Source: Nocardioides plantarum
GTDB taxonomy: Bacteria; Actinomycetota; Actinomycetes; Propionibacteriales; Nocardioidaceae
Direction: 5' to 3'
Length of the DNA stretch: 64,000 bases
Assembly: GCF_006346395.1 (NCBI RefSeq)
Contig: NZ_VDMS01000003.1
Span: forward strand, 62,001-126,000
Below are positions 1-7,007 of the stretch, piece by piece. The notes under the pieces were generated by a model. The model saw nothing but the letters and a program-made list of their open reading frames with translations. It ran no database searches and was not told the origin of the DNA. How positions within the stretch are numbered: the stretch's first letter is position 1; each line of letters starts with the position of its first letter. The translations under genes and the position numbers were made by a program.

Positions 1-1
1 G

Positions 2-673
2 GTCGACCTGCTCGAGTCCGCGACCCAGCCGGGCGGGCTGTCGGCGCAGACGACGACCCTCAACGGGTCCTTCGCGCCCGAGCGGCCCTGGTTCGAGCTG
101 ACCTACCAGCTGCTCAACATCGCCTTCACGATGGTGCCGGTGGCCCTGGTCGGCTACCTGCTCGTCCGCTCCGGCGTCCGGCTGCGCGAGGTGTGGTTCC
201 GCGACGCCGGGTGGGGAGACCTGCTGCGCGGCGCCGGTCTCGCGGCGGGTGTCGGGGCGCTCGGCCTGGCGTTCTACCTGGTGATGAACGCCCTCGACCT
301 CAACCTCACCGTGGAGGCCTCCGGCCTCGACACCTCGCCGTGGTGGAACATCCCGGTGCTCGTGCTCCAGGCGGTCAAGAACGCCGTGCTCGAGGAGTTC
401 ATCGTCCTCGGCTACGTGATCGTGCGCCTGCGTCAGCTCGGCTTCACCGACCTCAAGGCCATCGTGCTCGCCGCGTTCCTGCGCGGCAGCTACCACCTCT
501 ACCAGGGCCTCGGCGGGTTCTTCGGCAACCTCGCGATGGGCCTGCTCTTCGGCTGGCTCTACCGCCGCTGGGGCCGGGTCACCCCGCTCGTGGTGACCCA
601 CACGCTGCTCGACGTCGGCGCGTTCGTCGGCTACGCGGCCCTCGCCGGGCACGTGTCCTGGTTGCCGACCTAG
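2..673 (+). CDS. CPBP-family intramembrane metalloprotease, 5' end outside the window
   Basis: The reading frame is open from the first bases, so the gene begins left of the window; an internal ATG at 131 is not its start. The visible part is hydrophobic, with about five membrane segments. It carries the CPBP (Abi/CAAX protease and bacteriocin processing) pattern: a Glu-Glu pair in EEFIVLGYVIVRLRQLG, a His in SYHLYQG and a further His in VVTHTLLD near the C-terminus. The residue after the EE pair departs from the usual EExxFRG form, so activity is uncertain. Family members are membrane-embedded endopeptidases, some of them self-immunity proteins. No partner gene is visible because the window starts here. 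The next gene converges on it with a 7-nt gap. Confidence 0.85.
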   Translation, partial: VDLLESATQPGGLSAQTTTLNGSFAPERPWFELTYQLLNIAFTMVPVALVGYLLVRSGVRLREVWFRDAGWGDLLRGAGLAAGVGALGLAFYLVMNALDLNLTVEASGLDTSPWWNIPVLVLQAVKNAVLEEFIVLGYVIVRLRQLGFTDLKAIVLAAFLRGSYHLYQGLGGFFGNLAMGLLFGWLYRRWGRVTPLVVTHTLLDVGAFVGYAALAGHVSWLPT

Positions 674-680
674 GGCGCGG

Positions 681-2387
681 TCAGTCCTGCGGCGCCGCGG
701 CGGCCTCGCCCGGCACGCCGCCCACGTCGACGCGCGGCTCGACGGTGACCGTGCCGTCGGTGGCGAAGCGGTAGAGCTGGTAGCCGGTGACCAGCCGGGT
801 GTCGTCGTCGAGGAAGACCACCGGGAACGACGCCTCCTGCTGCGGTCGCGACCACGGCGTGGAGAAGTTGTTGATGGTCGGGGTGTCGATGGCGCCGCCG
901 GTCGTGTCGAGCTCCATGAGCAGGGTCCAGGTGCCGTCGGAGTTCCAGAGGACACGGGGCTCGATCGACCGGTGCCAGTGGCCGTAGAACACGGCCCCGG
1001 CGGGTACGTCGCCCACCCCGTCGTCGTCGGGGTCGGCGGGTGGCACGGTGGGCGACGTCGTGGGGGACTGGACGAGCGAGTCGACGGACTCGATGTCGAG
1101 GAAGGCCTGGGCGGCGTAGGCCTCGTGGACCAGCACCAGGTCGGGCCGGTCCTCCTCGGAGGCGACCTCGCGCAGGCGACGGCCCTGGCCGTCCTGGCCC
1201 TCGTCGCCGCGCAGGCTGCTCCCGCCGAAGAGCTCGGTGCGCGACGGGTCGCTGTCACCGAGCACGCGGACGCCGCCGACCTCCTCGGTCTGCCCGTCGA
1301 GCACCTTCATCCCGGCGTCGGCCATCTGCTCCTCGCTCACCGAGGACTCGTGGTTGCCGCCGATGGCCGCGACCGGTGCGTCGCCGGAGATCGAGGCCTC
1401 GTCGGCGATGCAGGTGCCCTCGGCGGCGGTGCCGTTGGTGGTGAGGTCACCGGCGATCGCGAGCAGCGACGGCGCCTTGTCGGCCTCGCTCAGCTGCGCG
1501 AACACCTGACGCTGCAGTCGGATCATGGTGGCGCTGCAGTGCATGTCGGACTGCATCATCACGGCCCGCTCGCCGTCGCGCGGCCCCTCCATCAGCCCGG
1601 ACTGCTGCTCCAGGTCGGACAGGGCGACCTCGCGGTAGGCCCGCTCGGCGGCGTCCTGGCGCGACACGAGCTTCTGCGCCTTCTCCACCGCACCGCTCAG
1701 CAGGGCACGGACGACGGGGCTGTCGGTGGTGGCCCCCTCGGCGAGGCTCCCGTCGAGCGCCGTGAGCGCGTAGGTGCCCTCGGTGGGTCCGCGGCCGCCC
1801 TCGGAGCCGCGCAGCTGGACGACAGCCAGACCTCCCGTCATCCCGAGCGCGAGCACGCCCGCGACCACCACGCGCAGCGCGTCGCGACGGCTGGCGCGCA
1901 GGCTGCGCAGCGGGAGCAGCTCGGACAGCGCGAGCAGGCCGAGGCCGCCGACCAGCGCCACCACCAGGACCGACACCACGAGCTGGTGGCGCAGCTCGGC
2001 GGTCACCAGGTCGACGTACTCGGCGACGGCGTCCTCGGGGTCGTGGAACAGGCCGGTGTAGAGCTCGAGCATCTCCGGGCGCACGTAGTTGGCGAGGTCG
2101 CCGTTGCCGGCGCCCGGGTCGCCGGGCCCGTCGATCGTGGCGACGACGCCCAGGGGACCCCGCGAGGAGGGGACGTAGACGGTGCCGGCGATGCCGAGGC
2201 GGACCTCGCTGTGCCCCTGGGTGGACAGGGTGAACGTCGTCGGCGAGGTGCCGATCTTCTCGTCGACCTCGGTGTGGGTGACGGCCCACGACAGCGACAG
2301 GGGAAGGCCGATGACCCCGGCGACCACCACGCAGACGGCGTACCGGCGGAGCACGCGCAGCATCACGCGCACCGCCTGCTCCCTCAT
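681..2387 (-). CDS. Membrane-anchored metallophosphoesterase
   Basis: A 568-residue calcineurin-like phosphoesterase. Three hydrophobic segments (about residues 16-37, 135-158 and 172-192) precede the catalytic domain. With the N-terminus inside, that domain would lie outside the membrane. Metal-binding motifs appear in order: SDMHC near 280, AGDLTT near 312, GNHES near 344 and GHWH near the C-terminus. The C-terminal 100 residues are a beta-rich tail. The substrate cannot be told from sequence; relatives act on phosphodiesters or nucleotides at the cell surface. The ATG start lies 6 nt after a TACGGT element, so a leaderless message is likely. The gene stands alone between a convergent CPBP gene and the amidase gene, which is oriented the same way. 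Confidence 0.85.
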   Translation of the reverse strand: MREQAVRVMLRVLRRYAVCVVVAGVIGLPLSLSWAVTHTEVDEKIGTSPTTFTLSTQGHSEVRLGIAGTVYVPSSRGPLGVVATIDGPGDPGAGNGDLANYVRPEMLELYTGLFHDPEDAVAEYVDLVTAELRHQLVVSVLVVALVGGLGLLALSELLPLRSLRASRRDALRVVVAGVLALGMTGGLAVVQLRGSEGGRGPTEGTYALTALDGSLAEGATTDSPVVRALLSGAVEKAQKLVSRQDAAERAYREVALSDLEQQSGLMEGPRDGERAVMMQSDMHCSATMIRLQRQVFAQLSEADKAPSLLAIAGDLTTNGTAAEGTCIADEASISGDAPVAAIGGNHESSVSEEQMADAGMKVLDGQTEEVGGVRVLGDSDPSRTELFGGSSLRGDEGQDGQGRRLREVASEEDRPDLVLVHEAYAAQAFLDIESVDSLVQSPTTSPTVPPADPDDDGVGDVPAGAVFYGHWHRSIEPRVLWNSDGTWTLLMELDTTGGAIDTPTINNFSTPWSRPQQEASFPVVFLDDDTRLVTGYQLYRFATDGTVTVEPRVDVGGVPGEAAAAPQD

Positions 2388-2393
2388 GGGTCC

Positions 2394-2399
2394 ACCGTA
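2394..2399 (-). promoter_or_regulatory. Probable -10 element, leaderless promoter of the metallophosphoesterase
   Basis: TACGGT on the minus strand ends 6 nt before the ATG at 2387, so transcription would start at or next to the start codon. It is one of a series of such elements in this window. Confidence 0.45.
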
Positions 2400-2411
2400 C
2401 GGAGAGCCGCC

Positions 2412-4349
2412 TCAGCGCAGGACGTCGACCTCCTCGCGCCGCACGAAGGCGATGCGGTGCCCGAGGTTGATCTGGACGTAGCGGTCGCAACCCACGATGT
2501 CGACGTGGTCACCCGGGGTGTCGAGCGAGTAGGTCTTGGCCTTGTAGTAGTCCGTCACCGGCGCCAGGTCGCCCACGGCGTAGAGCTGACCGGCGGGCAG
2601 CGTGTAGAGCAAAGGCGAGACCGCCTGCACGTCGGCCGGGTCGGCGTACGCCGAGGCCTCGGGGTAGGCGCGGCCGTAGACCTTGGCCGCGGCGCCCTTG
2701 GCGCGCACCCGGCCGAGGGGGTGCTGCACGACGCGCGCGGTGGGGCGGCGGCGCGGGTTGACGAACCAGCCGATCGTGCCGAGGAACCAGACGCCGGTCC
2801 AGTCGCCCTCGACGCCGGCGACGACGTAGTCGGTGCCGGCGGTGGCGCGGGCGCTGATGTCGGAGACCTCGGTCGTGGCGGCCTGCCCGGTCTGGTGCAG
2901 GCCGGGGTCGTTGACCAGCGGGGCCGCGGCGTCGGGCGCGGTGCGGAGGGTCACGAAGTTGGTGTCGCGCAGCCCGCCGCAGTCGTCGCCGCCGGTCTCG
3001 CACCCGGTGACCGGCTGCACGTTGCCCGCGAACCCCGGCAGGATCCGTACGACGTCACCCACCCGCGCGCGACGGTGGGACGTGCCGCGGTGCAGCGGCG
3101 CGCCGAGCAGGTCGAAGTAGTGCTCCCAGTCCCAGAACGGGCCCGGGTCCCAGTGCATCCCCGGGATCGTCGGCGTCGTCGTGCCGGGCACCTGGTCGTG
3201 CCCGATGACGTGGGCCCGGTCGAGCGGGATCGAGTGCTTGCGGGCCAGGTAGCGCACCAGCCGGGCCGACGTGCGGTACATCGCCTCGGAGAACCACGGC
3301 GCTCCCTCGGCTGCGAAGCCCTCGTGCTCGAGGCCGATCGAGTGCATGTTGAGGTACCAGTTGCCGGCATGCCAGCAGACGTCCTTCGCCTTGGCGTGCT
3401 GGGCGATGTGGCCGTCGTCGGACCGCAGGGAGTACTGCCACGAGACATAGGTGGGGTCGGTCACCAGGTCGAGCACGGTGTCCCAGTAGCCCTCGGTGTC
3501 GTGGATGACGAGGTGGGTGATCTTGGGCGCGCGGGGCCGGTCGGCGAGGTCGTGGTTGCCGTAGTCACCCGGACCGGGGCCGTACTGCTCGTAGGGCGCC
3601 GGGATCCACTCGACGTCGAGCCCGCGCGGAGCCTCGACGTCGTCGTGGTGGCCGCGCTGGCGGCGGGCCTCGGTGGCCCGCGAGCGCAGCGCGGTGCGCT
3701 GGCCGTCAGGGGCACCCACCGTGCGCGCCGGGAGCACCAGCCTCGAGCCGTCGGCGAGCTCGACCCGGCCACCGTCGCGGACCGTCGCCAGCACGGTGTC
3801 AGCGAGCTCGAGCTGGGTCGCGGCGGTCACCAGGCCGCTGGTCGCGGCCACCGTCGCGAACCACTGCGCGGGGTCGGTGTCGACCCCGACCGGGCGGCCG
3901 GCCTCGCGCTGGCGGGCCGCCAGCAGGGCGGCGGTCGCGCGCACGTTGGCGTCGGGGTCACGTCGTACGACGTCGACGCCGAGCCCGGAGGCGGCGGCCG
4001 CCTCGTGGAGCGTGTCGAGCACGGGGGAGACGTCGTCCTTGCCGGCGCGGCCGCGGGCCTGCGCCGCGGCGGTCCCGTCGACCAGGTGCATCGGGCCGTA
4101 GCCCAGCGACGAGCTGGGCCGGCCGTCCTGGTCGGCCCACCGGGTCTGCGCGTGGCTCAGGGCCGCGAGCAGGGCCGGTGGCACGCCGTAGGCCTGTCCG
4201 GCCTTGGCGAACACGGGGTGCGTGTCGACCCGGACGGCAGGGGAGACGAGCGCCTGCACGGGTCCGGCGAGCGGGCCGGCCGTGGCCAGCACGCCGGCAC
4301 CGACCCCCGTGGTGAGCAGGAAATGACGTCGAGAGACAGAGGAACCCAC
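2412..4349 (-). CDS. Tat-exported N-acetylmuramoyl-L-alanine amidase
   Basis: A 645-residue secreted cell-wall hydrolase that would cleave the lactyl-amide bond between MurNAc and the stem peptide. The GTG start at 4349 was chosen over an upstream TTG because GGAAGG sits 7 nt before it and it places the twin-arginine motif SRRHFLLTTG at the N-terminus. Residues about 45-190 loosely resemble a lytic-transglycosylase fold without an obvious catalytic Glu. An amidase_2/PGRP domain spans about 276-413 with zinc-ligand candidates in HLVIHDTEG, VCWHAGNWY and GMHWDPGP, and a conserved GLEHEGF strand. A beta-rich C-terminal region of about 220 residues may bind the wall. It is transcribed leftward; a hairpin repeat lies upstream. 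Confidence 0.85.
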   Translation of the reverse strand: MGSSVSRRHFLLTTGVGAGVLATAGPLAGPVQALVSPAVRVDTHPVFAKAGQAYGVPPALLAALSHAQTRWADQDGRPSSSLGYGPMHLVDGTAAAQARGRAGKDDVSPVLDTLHEAAAASGLGVDVVRRDPDANVRATAALLAARQREAGRPVGVDTDPAQWFATVAATSGLVTAATQLELADTVLATVRDGGRVELADGSRLVLPARTVGAPDGQRTALRSRATEARRQRGHHDDVEAPRGLDVEWIPAPYEQYGPGPGDYGNHDLADRPRAPKITHLVIHDTEGYWDTVLDLVTDPTYVSWQYSLRSDDGHIAQHAKAKDVCWHAGNWYLNMHSIGLEHEGFAAEGAPWFSEAMYRTSARLVRYLARKHSIPLDRAHVIGHDQVPGTTTPTIPGMHWDPGPFWDWEHYFDLLGAPLHRGTSHRRARVGDVVRILPGFAGNVQPVTGCETGGDDCGGLRDTNFVTLRTAPDAAAPLVNDPGLHQTGQAATTEVSDISARATAGTDYVVAGVEGDWTGVWFLGTIGWFVNPRRRPTARVVQHPLGRVRAKGAAAKVYGRAYPEASAYADPADVQAVSPLLYTLPAGQLYAVGDLAPVTDYYKAKTYSLDTPGDHVDIVGCDRYVQINLGHRIAFVRREEVDVLR

Positions 4350-4447
4350 TGGAGACCTTCCGACCAGAGCCCGAGACGGCTGCAACGTTGGTTGACCCCG
4401 TCACCTTCCTCCGCGACGGCGCACGTTGTCCAGCATCAGGTCCACCC

Positions 4448-4554
4448 GTCGGCTGAGGTGCGAGCGAAGCGAGCCTCGAAGCCACGGGCCCGGTCTGCGG
4501 GACGCTGCGGTGGCTTCGAGGCTCGTCGCCGGGGCTCCTCGCACCTCAGCCGAC
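4448..4554. repeat. Long nested inverted repeat between the amidase and crotonase genes
   Basis: Outer arms of 18 nt (CGTCGGCTGAGGTGCGAG at 4448-4465 and its exact complement at 4537-4554) enclose inner arms built on CGAGCCTCGAAGCCAC and GTGGCTTCGAGGCTCG. The structure folds into a hairpin of about 107 nt. It lies after the crotonase stop codon and before the amidase start, so it could terminate transcription. The GAGGCTCG/GAGGTGCGAG wording resembles dispersed palindromes recalled from Nocardioides-type genomes, so a REP- or MITE-like element is equally possible. Confidence 0.75.
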
Positions 4555-4565
4555 GTAGGGTGCGC

Positions 4566-5294
4566 TCAGCGGCCGGTGAACACCGGTGGCCGCTTCTCGA
4601 CCCGCGCTGCGGCCGCCTCGCGCACGTCGTCGCTGGCCCAGCACGCCGCGAACGACGCCTCGGCGGCAGCGTCGTCGGCACCGTTGAGCACGGCCTTGTT
4701 GTGGGCGAGCGACAGCGGCGCCAGCGCTGCGATCTCGTGCGCCCACCCGAGTGCGTCGTCGAGGGTGCCGGCCCGGTCGGCCAGGCCGCAGGCGAGCGCG
4801 GCGGACCGGTCGATCGTCTCCGCGGCGATCATCAGCCGTCGTGCGACGCCCCCGCCGGCGACGTCGGCGAGCCGCCGGATCGTCCACGCGTCGACGGCCA
4901 TGCCGTTGCGCGGGGTCGGGACGGCGAACCGCGCGGTCTCGTCGGCCACCCGCAGGTCGCAGGCCAGCGCGAGCTGGGTGCCGGCTCCGATGGCAGGGCC
5001 GTTGACGGCGGCGATGACCGGCACCGGCAGCCCGGTCAGGCCGTCGGGGCCGTGGAGCATGCCGTAGAGCGCGTGCAGGAACTCCTCGCCGTAGACCCCG
5101 GTCAGGTCGGCGCCGGAGCAGAACGACGTACCGTCGCCGGTCACGACCAGCACCCGGGCGCCGGCAGCGACCTCGGCCCGGGCTGCGGCGGTGATCGCGC
5201 GGCAGAGCTCGAGGTCGAGGGCGTTGCGGCGGTCGGGCCGGCGCAGCTCGAGGAGGGAGACCGCGCCGTCGCGGCGGGTGTCGAGCACGCTCAC
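4566..5294 (-). CDS. EchA6-like enoyl-CoA hydratase/isomerase family protein, probably non-catalytic
   Basis: A 242-residue crotonase-fold protein with an acyl-CoA-binding GTSFCSGADL segment and oxyanion-hole region NGPAIGAGTQLALACDL. The two catalytic Glu positions of true hydratases are not kept: Gln follows GAGT and Thr-Pro occupies the second site (AVPTPRNG). From memory this matches M. tuberculosis EchA6, which lacks hydratase activity and binds long-chain acyl-CoA; the C-terminal EKRPPVFTG also resembles EchA6. The GTG start overlaps the DUF1330 stop (GTGA), so it is the third gene of an operon led by the ketosteroid-isomerase-like gene. Steroid or lipid metabolism is inferred from this context and not proven. 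Confidence 0.85.
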   Translation of the reverse strand: MSVLDTRRDGAVSLLELRRPDRRNALDLELCRAITAAARAEVAAGARVLVVTGDGTSFCSGADLTGVYGEEFLHALYGMLHGPDGLTGLPVPVIAAVNGPAIGAGTQLALACDLRVADETARFAVPTPRNGMAVDAWTIRRLADVAGGGVARRLMIAAETIDRSAALACGLADRAGTLDDALGWAHEIAALAPLSLAHNKAVLNGADDAAAEASFAACWASDDVREAAAARVEKRPPVFTGR

Positions 5295-5581
5295 CCGGCG
5301 GCGTCGACGATCCGGATGTCGCGCACCGCCCCGTCGCCGAGGGCGGCCAGGGCCTCCTGGTAGGCCGCGCTGTCGTGCGCCGCCACGGCCGCCTCGACCG
5401 AGGGGAACTCGATGAGCACCGTGCGGGTCTCCTGGCCGGCCTCGAACACCGCCGAGGGCAGCGAGCGGGCCAGGAACGTCCCGCCGGCGCCGGTCAGGGC
5501 CGGAAGTGCCAGGGCGGCGTAGGCCTGGAGCTTGGCGTCGTCGGTGACCTCGACGTAGGTGCTGATCCAGTAGGCCGTCAT
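5291..5581 (-). CDS. DUF1330 family protein
   Basis: A 96-residue ferredoxin-like alpha/beta-barrel protein. It shows the DUF1330 pattern: N-terminal AYWISTYVEVTD, a central GGTFLARSL, then VLIEFPSVEAAVAAHDSAAYQEA. The biochemical role of the family is not established. It starts 58 nt after the ketosteroid-isomerase-like stop and overlaps the crotonase start by 4 nt, so it is likely co-transcribed with both. Confidence 0.85.
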   Translation of the reverse strand: MTAYWISTYVEVTDDAKLQAYAALALPALTGAGGTFLARSLPSAVFEAGQETRTVLIEFPSVEAAVAAHDSAAYQEALAALGDGAVRDIRIVDAAG

Positions 5582-5639
5582 GGCGTCATCGTGCCAGGAC
5601 CGGCCCCGGACGGGGCGCGGGTGCTCGCGCCGTGGCCGC

Positions 5640-6017
5640 TCAGGCCATCACCAGGTCGCTCTCGGCCCAGAACGCGCGCATCGACGTGATCAGCCCGTCG
5701 TCGTCGAAGGTCATGACCTCCAGCGGCTCCATCGTCGAGGTGGCGCCGCCGCCGAGGTCGACGACGATCCTGAAGTGGAACGCCGCCTGCCCGGCCACCG
5801 CACGCACCGTCACCAGCTCGGTGGTCTTGGGCAGGGACTCGAACGTGGCGTAGAAGGCCCGGATCGCCTCGAGGCCCTGCAGCGGGTCGGAGCCCACCGG
5901 GTCCTCGACCGTCGCCTCCGGCGCGTAGAGGGCCGTGACGTCGTCCGCGGTGCCGTTCGCGACGGTCTCCAGGTAGCGGTGGACGCGTGCGGCGACGTCG
6001 TCGTTGCTCAGGGTCAT
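5640..6017 (-). CDS. Delta5-3-ketosteroid isomerase-like protein (NTF2 fold)
   Basis: A 125-residue NTF2-fold protein very like bacterial delta5-3-ketosteroid isomerase (KSI) in length and pattern. Tyr15 matches the oxyanion-hole Tyr. Asp39 in ATVEDPVGSDP matches the catalytic base. The second oxyanion-hole acid, Asp in classical KSI, aligns with Glu100 in MEPLEVMTF. KSI shifts the double bond of 5-ene-3-ketosteroids to the conjugated 4-ene form in the cytoplasm. A KstR-type operator overlaps the promoter 11 nt upstream. It is the first gene of an operon with DUF1330 and the EchA6-like gene. A generic SnoaL-like cyclase or isomerase is the alternative, but the EDPVGS motif favours KSI. Confidence 0.8.
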   Translation of the reverse strand: MTLSNDDVAARVHRYLETVANGTADDVTALYAPEATVEDPVGSDPLQGLEAIRAFYATFESLPKTTELVTVRAVAGQAAFHFRIVVDLGGGATSTMEPLEVMTFDDDGLITSMRAFWAESDLVMA

Positions 6018-6027
6018 GGAACGTTTC

Positions 6028-6041
6028 TATAACACGTTCTA
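6028..6041 (-). promoter_or_regulatory. KstR-like operator upstream of the ketosteroid isomerase operon
   Basis: TATAACACGTTCTA (TAGAACGTGTTATA on the minus strand) fits the published mycobacterial KstR consensus TnnAACnnGTTnnA at every fixed position. It ends 10 nt before the ATG at 6017 and would cover the core promoter, so repression is expected. The divergent gene starts 60 nt to the right. No kstR gene is in the window. Confidence 0.6.
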
Positions 6042-6087
6042 GTTCGACGCCAGGGCAGCCGCTGCCCGGTCGTCGCCGTCGGACGCC

Positions 6088-6093
6088 TACCGT
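6088..6093 (+). promoter_or_regulatory. Probable -10 element, leaderless promoter of the spermidine-synthase-like gene
   Basis: TACCGT ends 7 nt before the GTG at 6101. Its position supports that start over longer in-frame alternatives. Confidence 0.45.
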
Positions 6094-6100
6094 GGCGCCG

Positions 6101-6853
6101 GTGACGGACGTCGTGCGTGAGGTCGTGCGTGAGGTGGTGCCCACCGAGCACGCCGGCGGGTTCCTGGTGCGCGTCGACGGGCGGGACCAGTCCTACGTCG
6201 ACCTCGACGACCCGACCCGACTGGTCTTCGACTACGTGCGCCGGATGGGCGACGTGGTCGACGTGCTGGCGCCGGAGGCGACCCGGGTCGTGCACGTCGG
6301 GGGCGCTGGCCTCACGCTCGCCCGGTACGTCGCTGCGACCCGCCCCGGGACCGGTCAGGTCGTGATGGAGCCCGACGAGGAGCTCACCGCGCTCGTGCGT
6401 GAGCGGCTCCCGCTCCCGCGGGCCAGCGGCATCAAGGTCCGGCCGGTCGACGGTGTCACCGGCGTGGCCGCCCTGCGCGACGGGCACGCCCACCTCGTGG
6501 TGATCGACGCCTACCAGGACGGGGAGGTGCCCGAGGAGCTGCTCGGCGCCCCGTTCCTGGCCGACCTGGCCCGGGCCCTGGCCCCCGGCGGCCTGGTGCT
6601 GCTCAACCTCGCCGACCGTGCGCCGTTCCCGCGCGCCCGCGACGCCGTGGCCCGGCTGCGCGCCGCGATCGGGCCGGTGGTGCTGAGCGCCGAGCCGGCC
6701 ACGCTGCGGGCGCGCCGCCCGGGCAACCTGCTCCTGGTGGCCGGAGCGGACCCGCCGCTGGCGGCGCTGCGGCGCAGTGCGACGACCTCGGCGGCGCCGT
6801 ACCGCGTGCTCGACGAGCGTCAGGTGAGCGACTCCTTCGGCGGCGGGCGCTGA
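6101..6853 (+). CDS. Spermidine-synthase-like AdoMet-dependent methyltransferase-fold protein
   Basis: A 250-residue Rossmann-fold protein of the SpeE-like group common in actinobacteria. The nucleotide-binding glycine-rich strand is VVHVGGAGLTLARYVA, followed by an acidic strand (VVMEPDEEL) and LVVIDAYQDGEVPEELL, the segment equivalent to the spermidine synthase gatekeeper loop. The N-terminus holds a small duplication (VREVVREVV, from a repeated GTGCGTGAGGT). It lacks the membrane domain fused to some relatives, and its substrate is unknown. It diverges from the ketosteroid isomerase operon across 83 nt that contain the KstR-like box, so shared regulation is possible. Confidence 0.75.
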   Translation: MTDVVREVVREVVPTEHAGGFLVRVDGRDQSYVDLDDPTRLVFDYVRRMGDVVDVLAPEATRVVHVGGAGLTLARYVAATRPGTGQVVMEPDEELTALVRERLPLPRASGIKVRPVDGVTGVAALRDGHAHLVVIDAYQDGEVPEELLGAPFLADLARALAPGGLVLLNLADRAPFPRARDAVARLRAAIGPVVLSAEPATLRARRPGNLLLVAGADPPLAALRRSATTSAAPYRVLDERQVSDSFGGGR

Positions 6854-6897
6854 GCCGGTCATCCCCTCGGCACCTCGGCGGGTGGTCGCCCATGCCC

Positions 6898-7007
6898 TAC
6901 GCTGAAGGTTCCTGACTCGACGACCCGGAGGCCCAGAACCGCCCGATGGACGGCTCTCAAAGTACGAACCCCCCTGCCCGCCCTCCCGCTGGTCCCGAGG
7001 CCGCGCG
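6898..7007 (+). promoter_or_regulatory. Promoter and possible structured RNA leader of the CNNM operon
   Basis: A TACGCT -10-like element at 6898-6903 is followed by about 104 nt of leader before the ATG at 7008, whereas many genes here appear leaderless. GGTTC at 6907-6911 can pair with GAACC at 6966-6970, closing a 64-nt segment with smaller internal helices. The string GGTTCCT followed by GGCCCAGAA is spaced like the start of the Mg2+ M-box riboswitch, but the rest of that aptamer is not recognisable. A metal-responsive leader would suit the downstream gene family. This is a hypothesis. Confidence 0.3.

Noticed and set aside
972..5363. A 1,463-codon open frame on the plus strand
   Set aside because: It is antisense to four well-supported minus-strand genes, is low-complexity Gly/Arg/Val/Asp-rich and matches no protein family. 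It is a product of high GC content.
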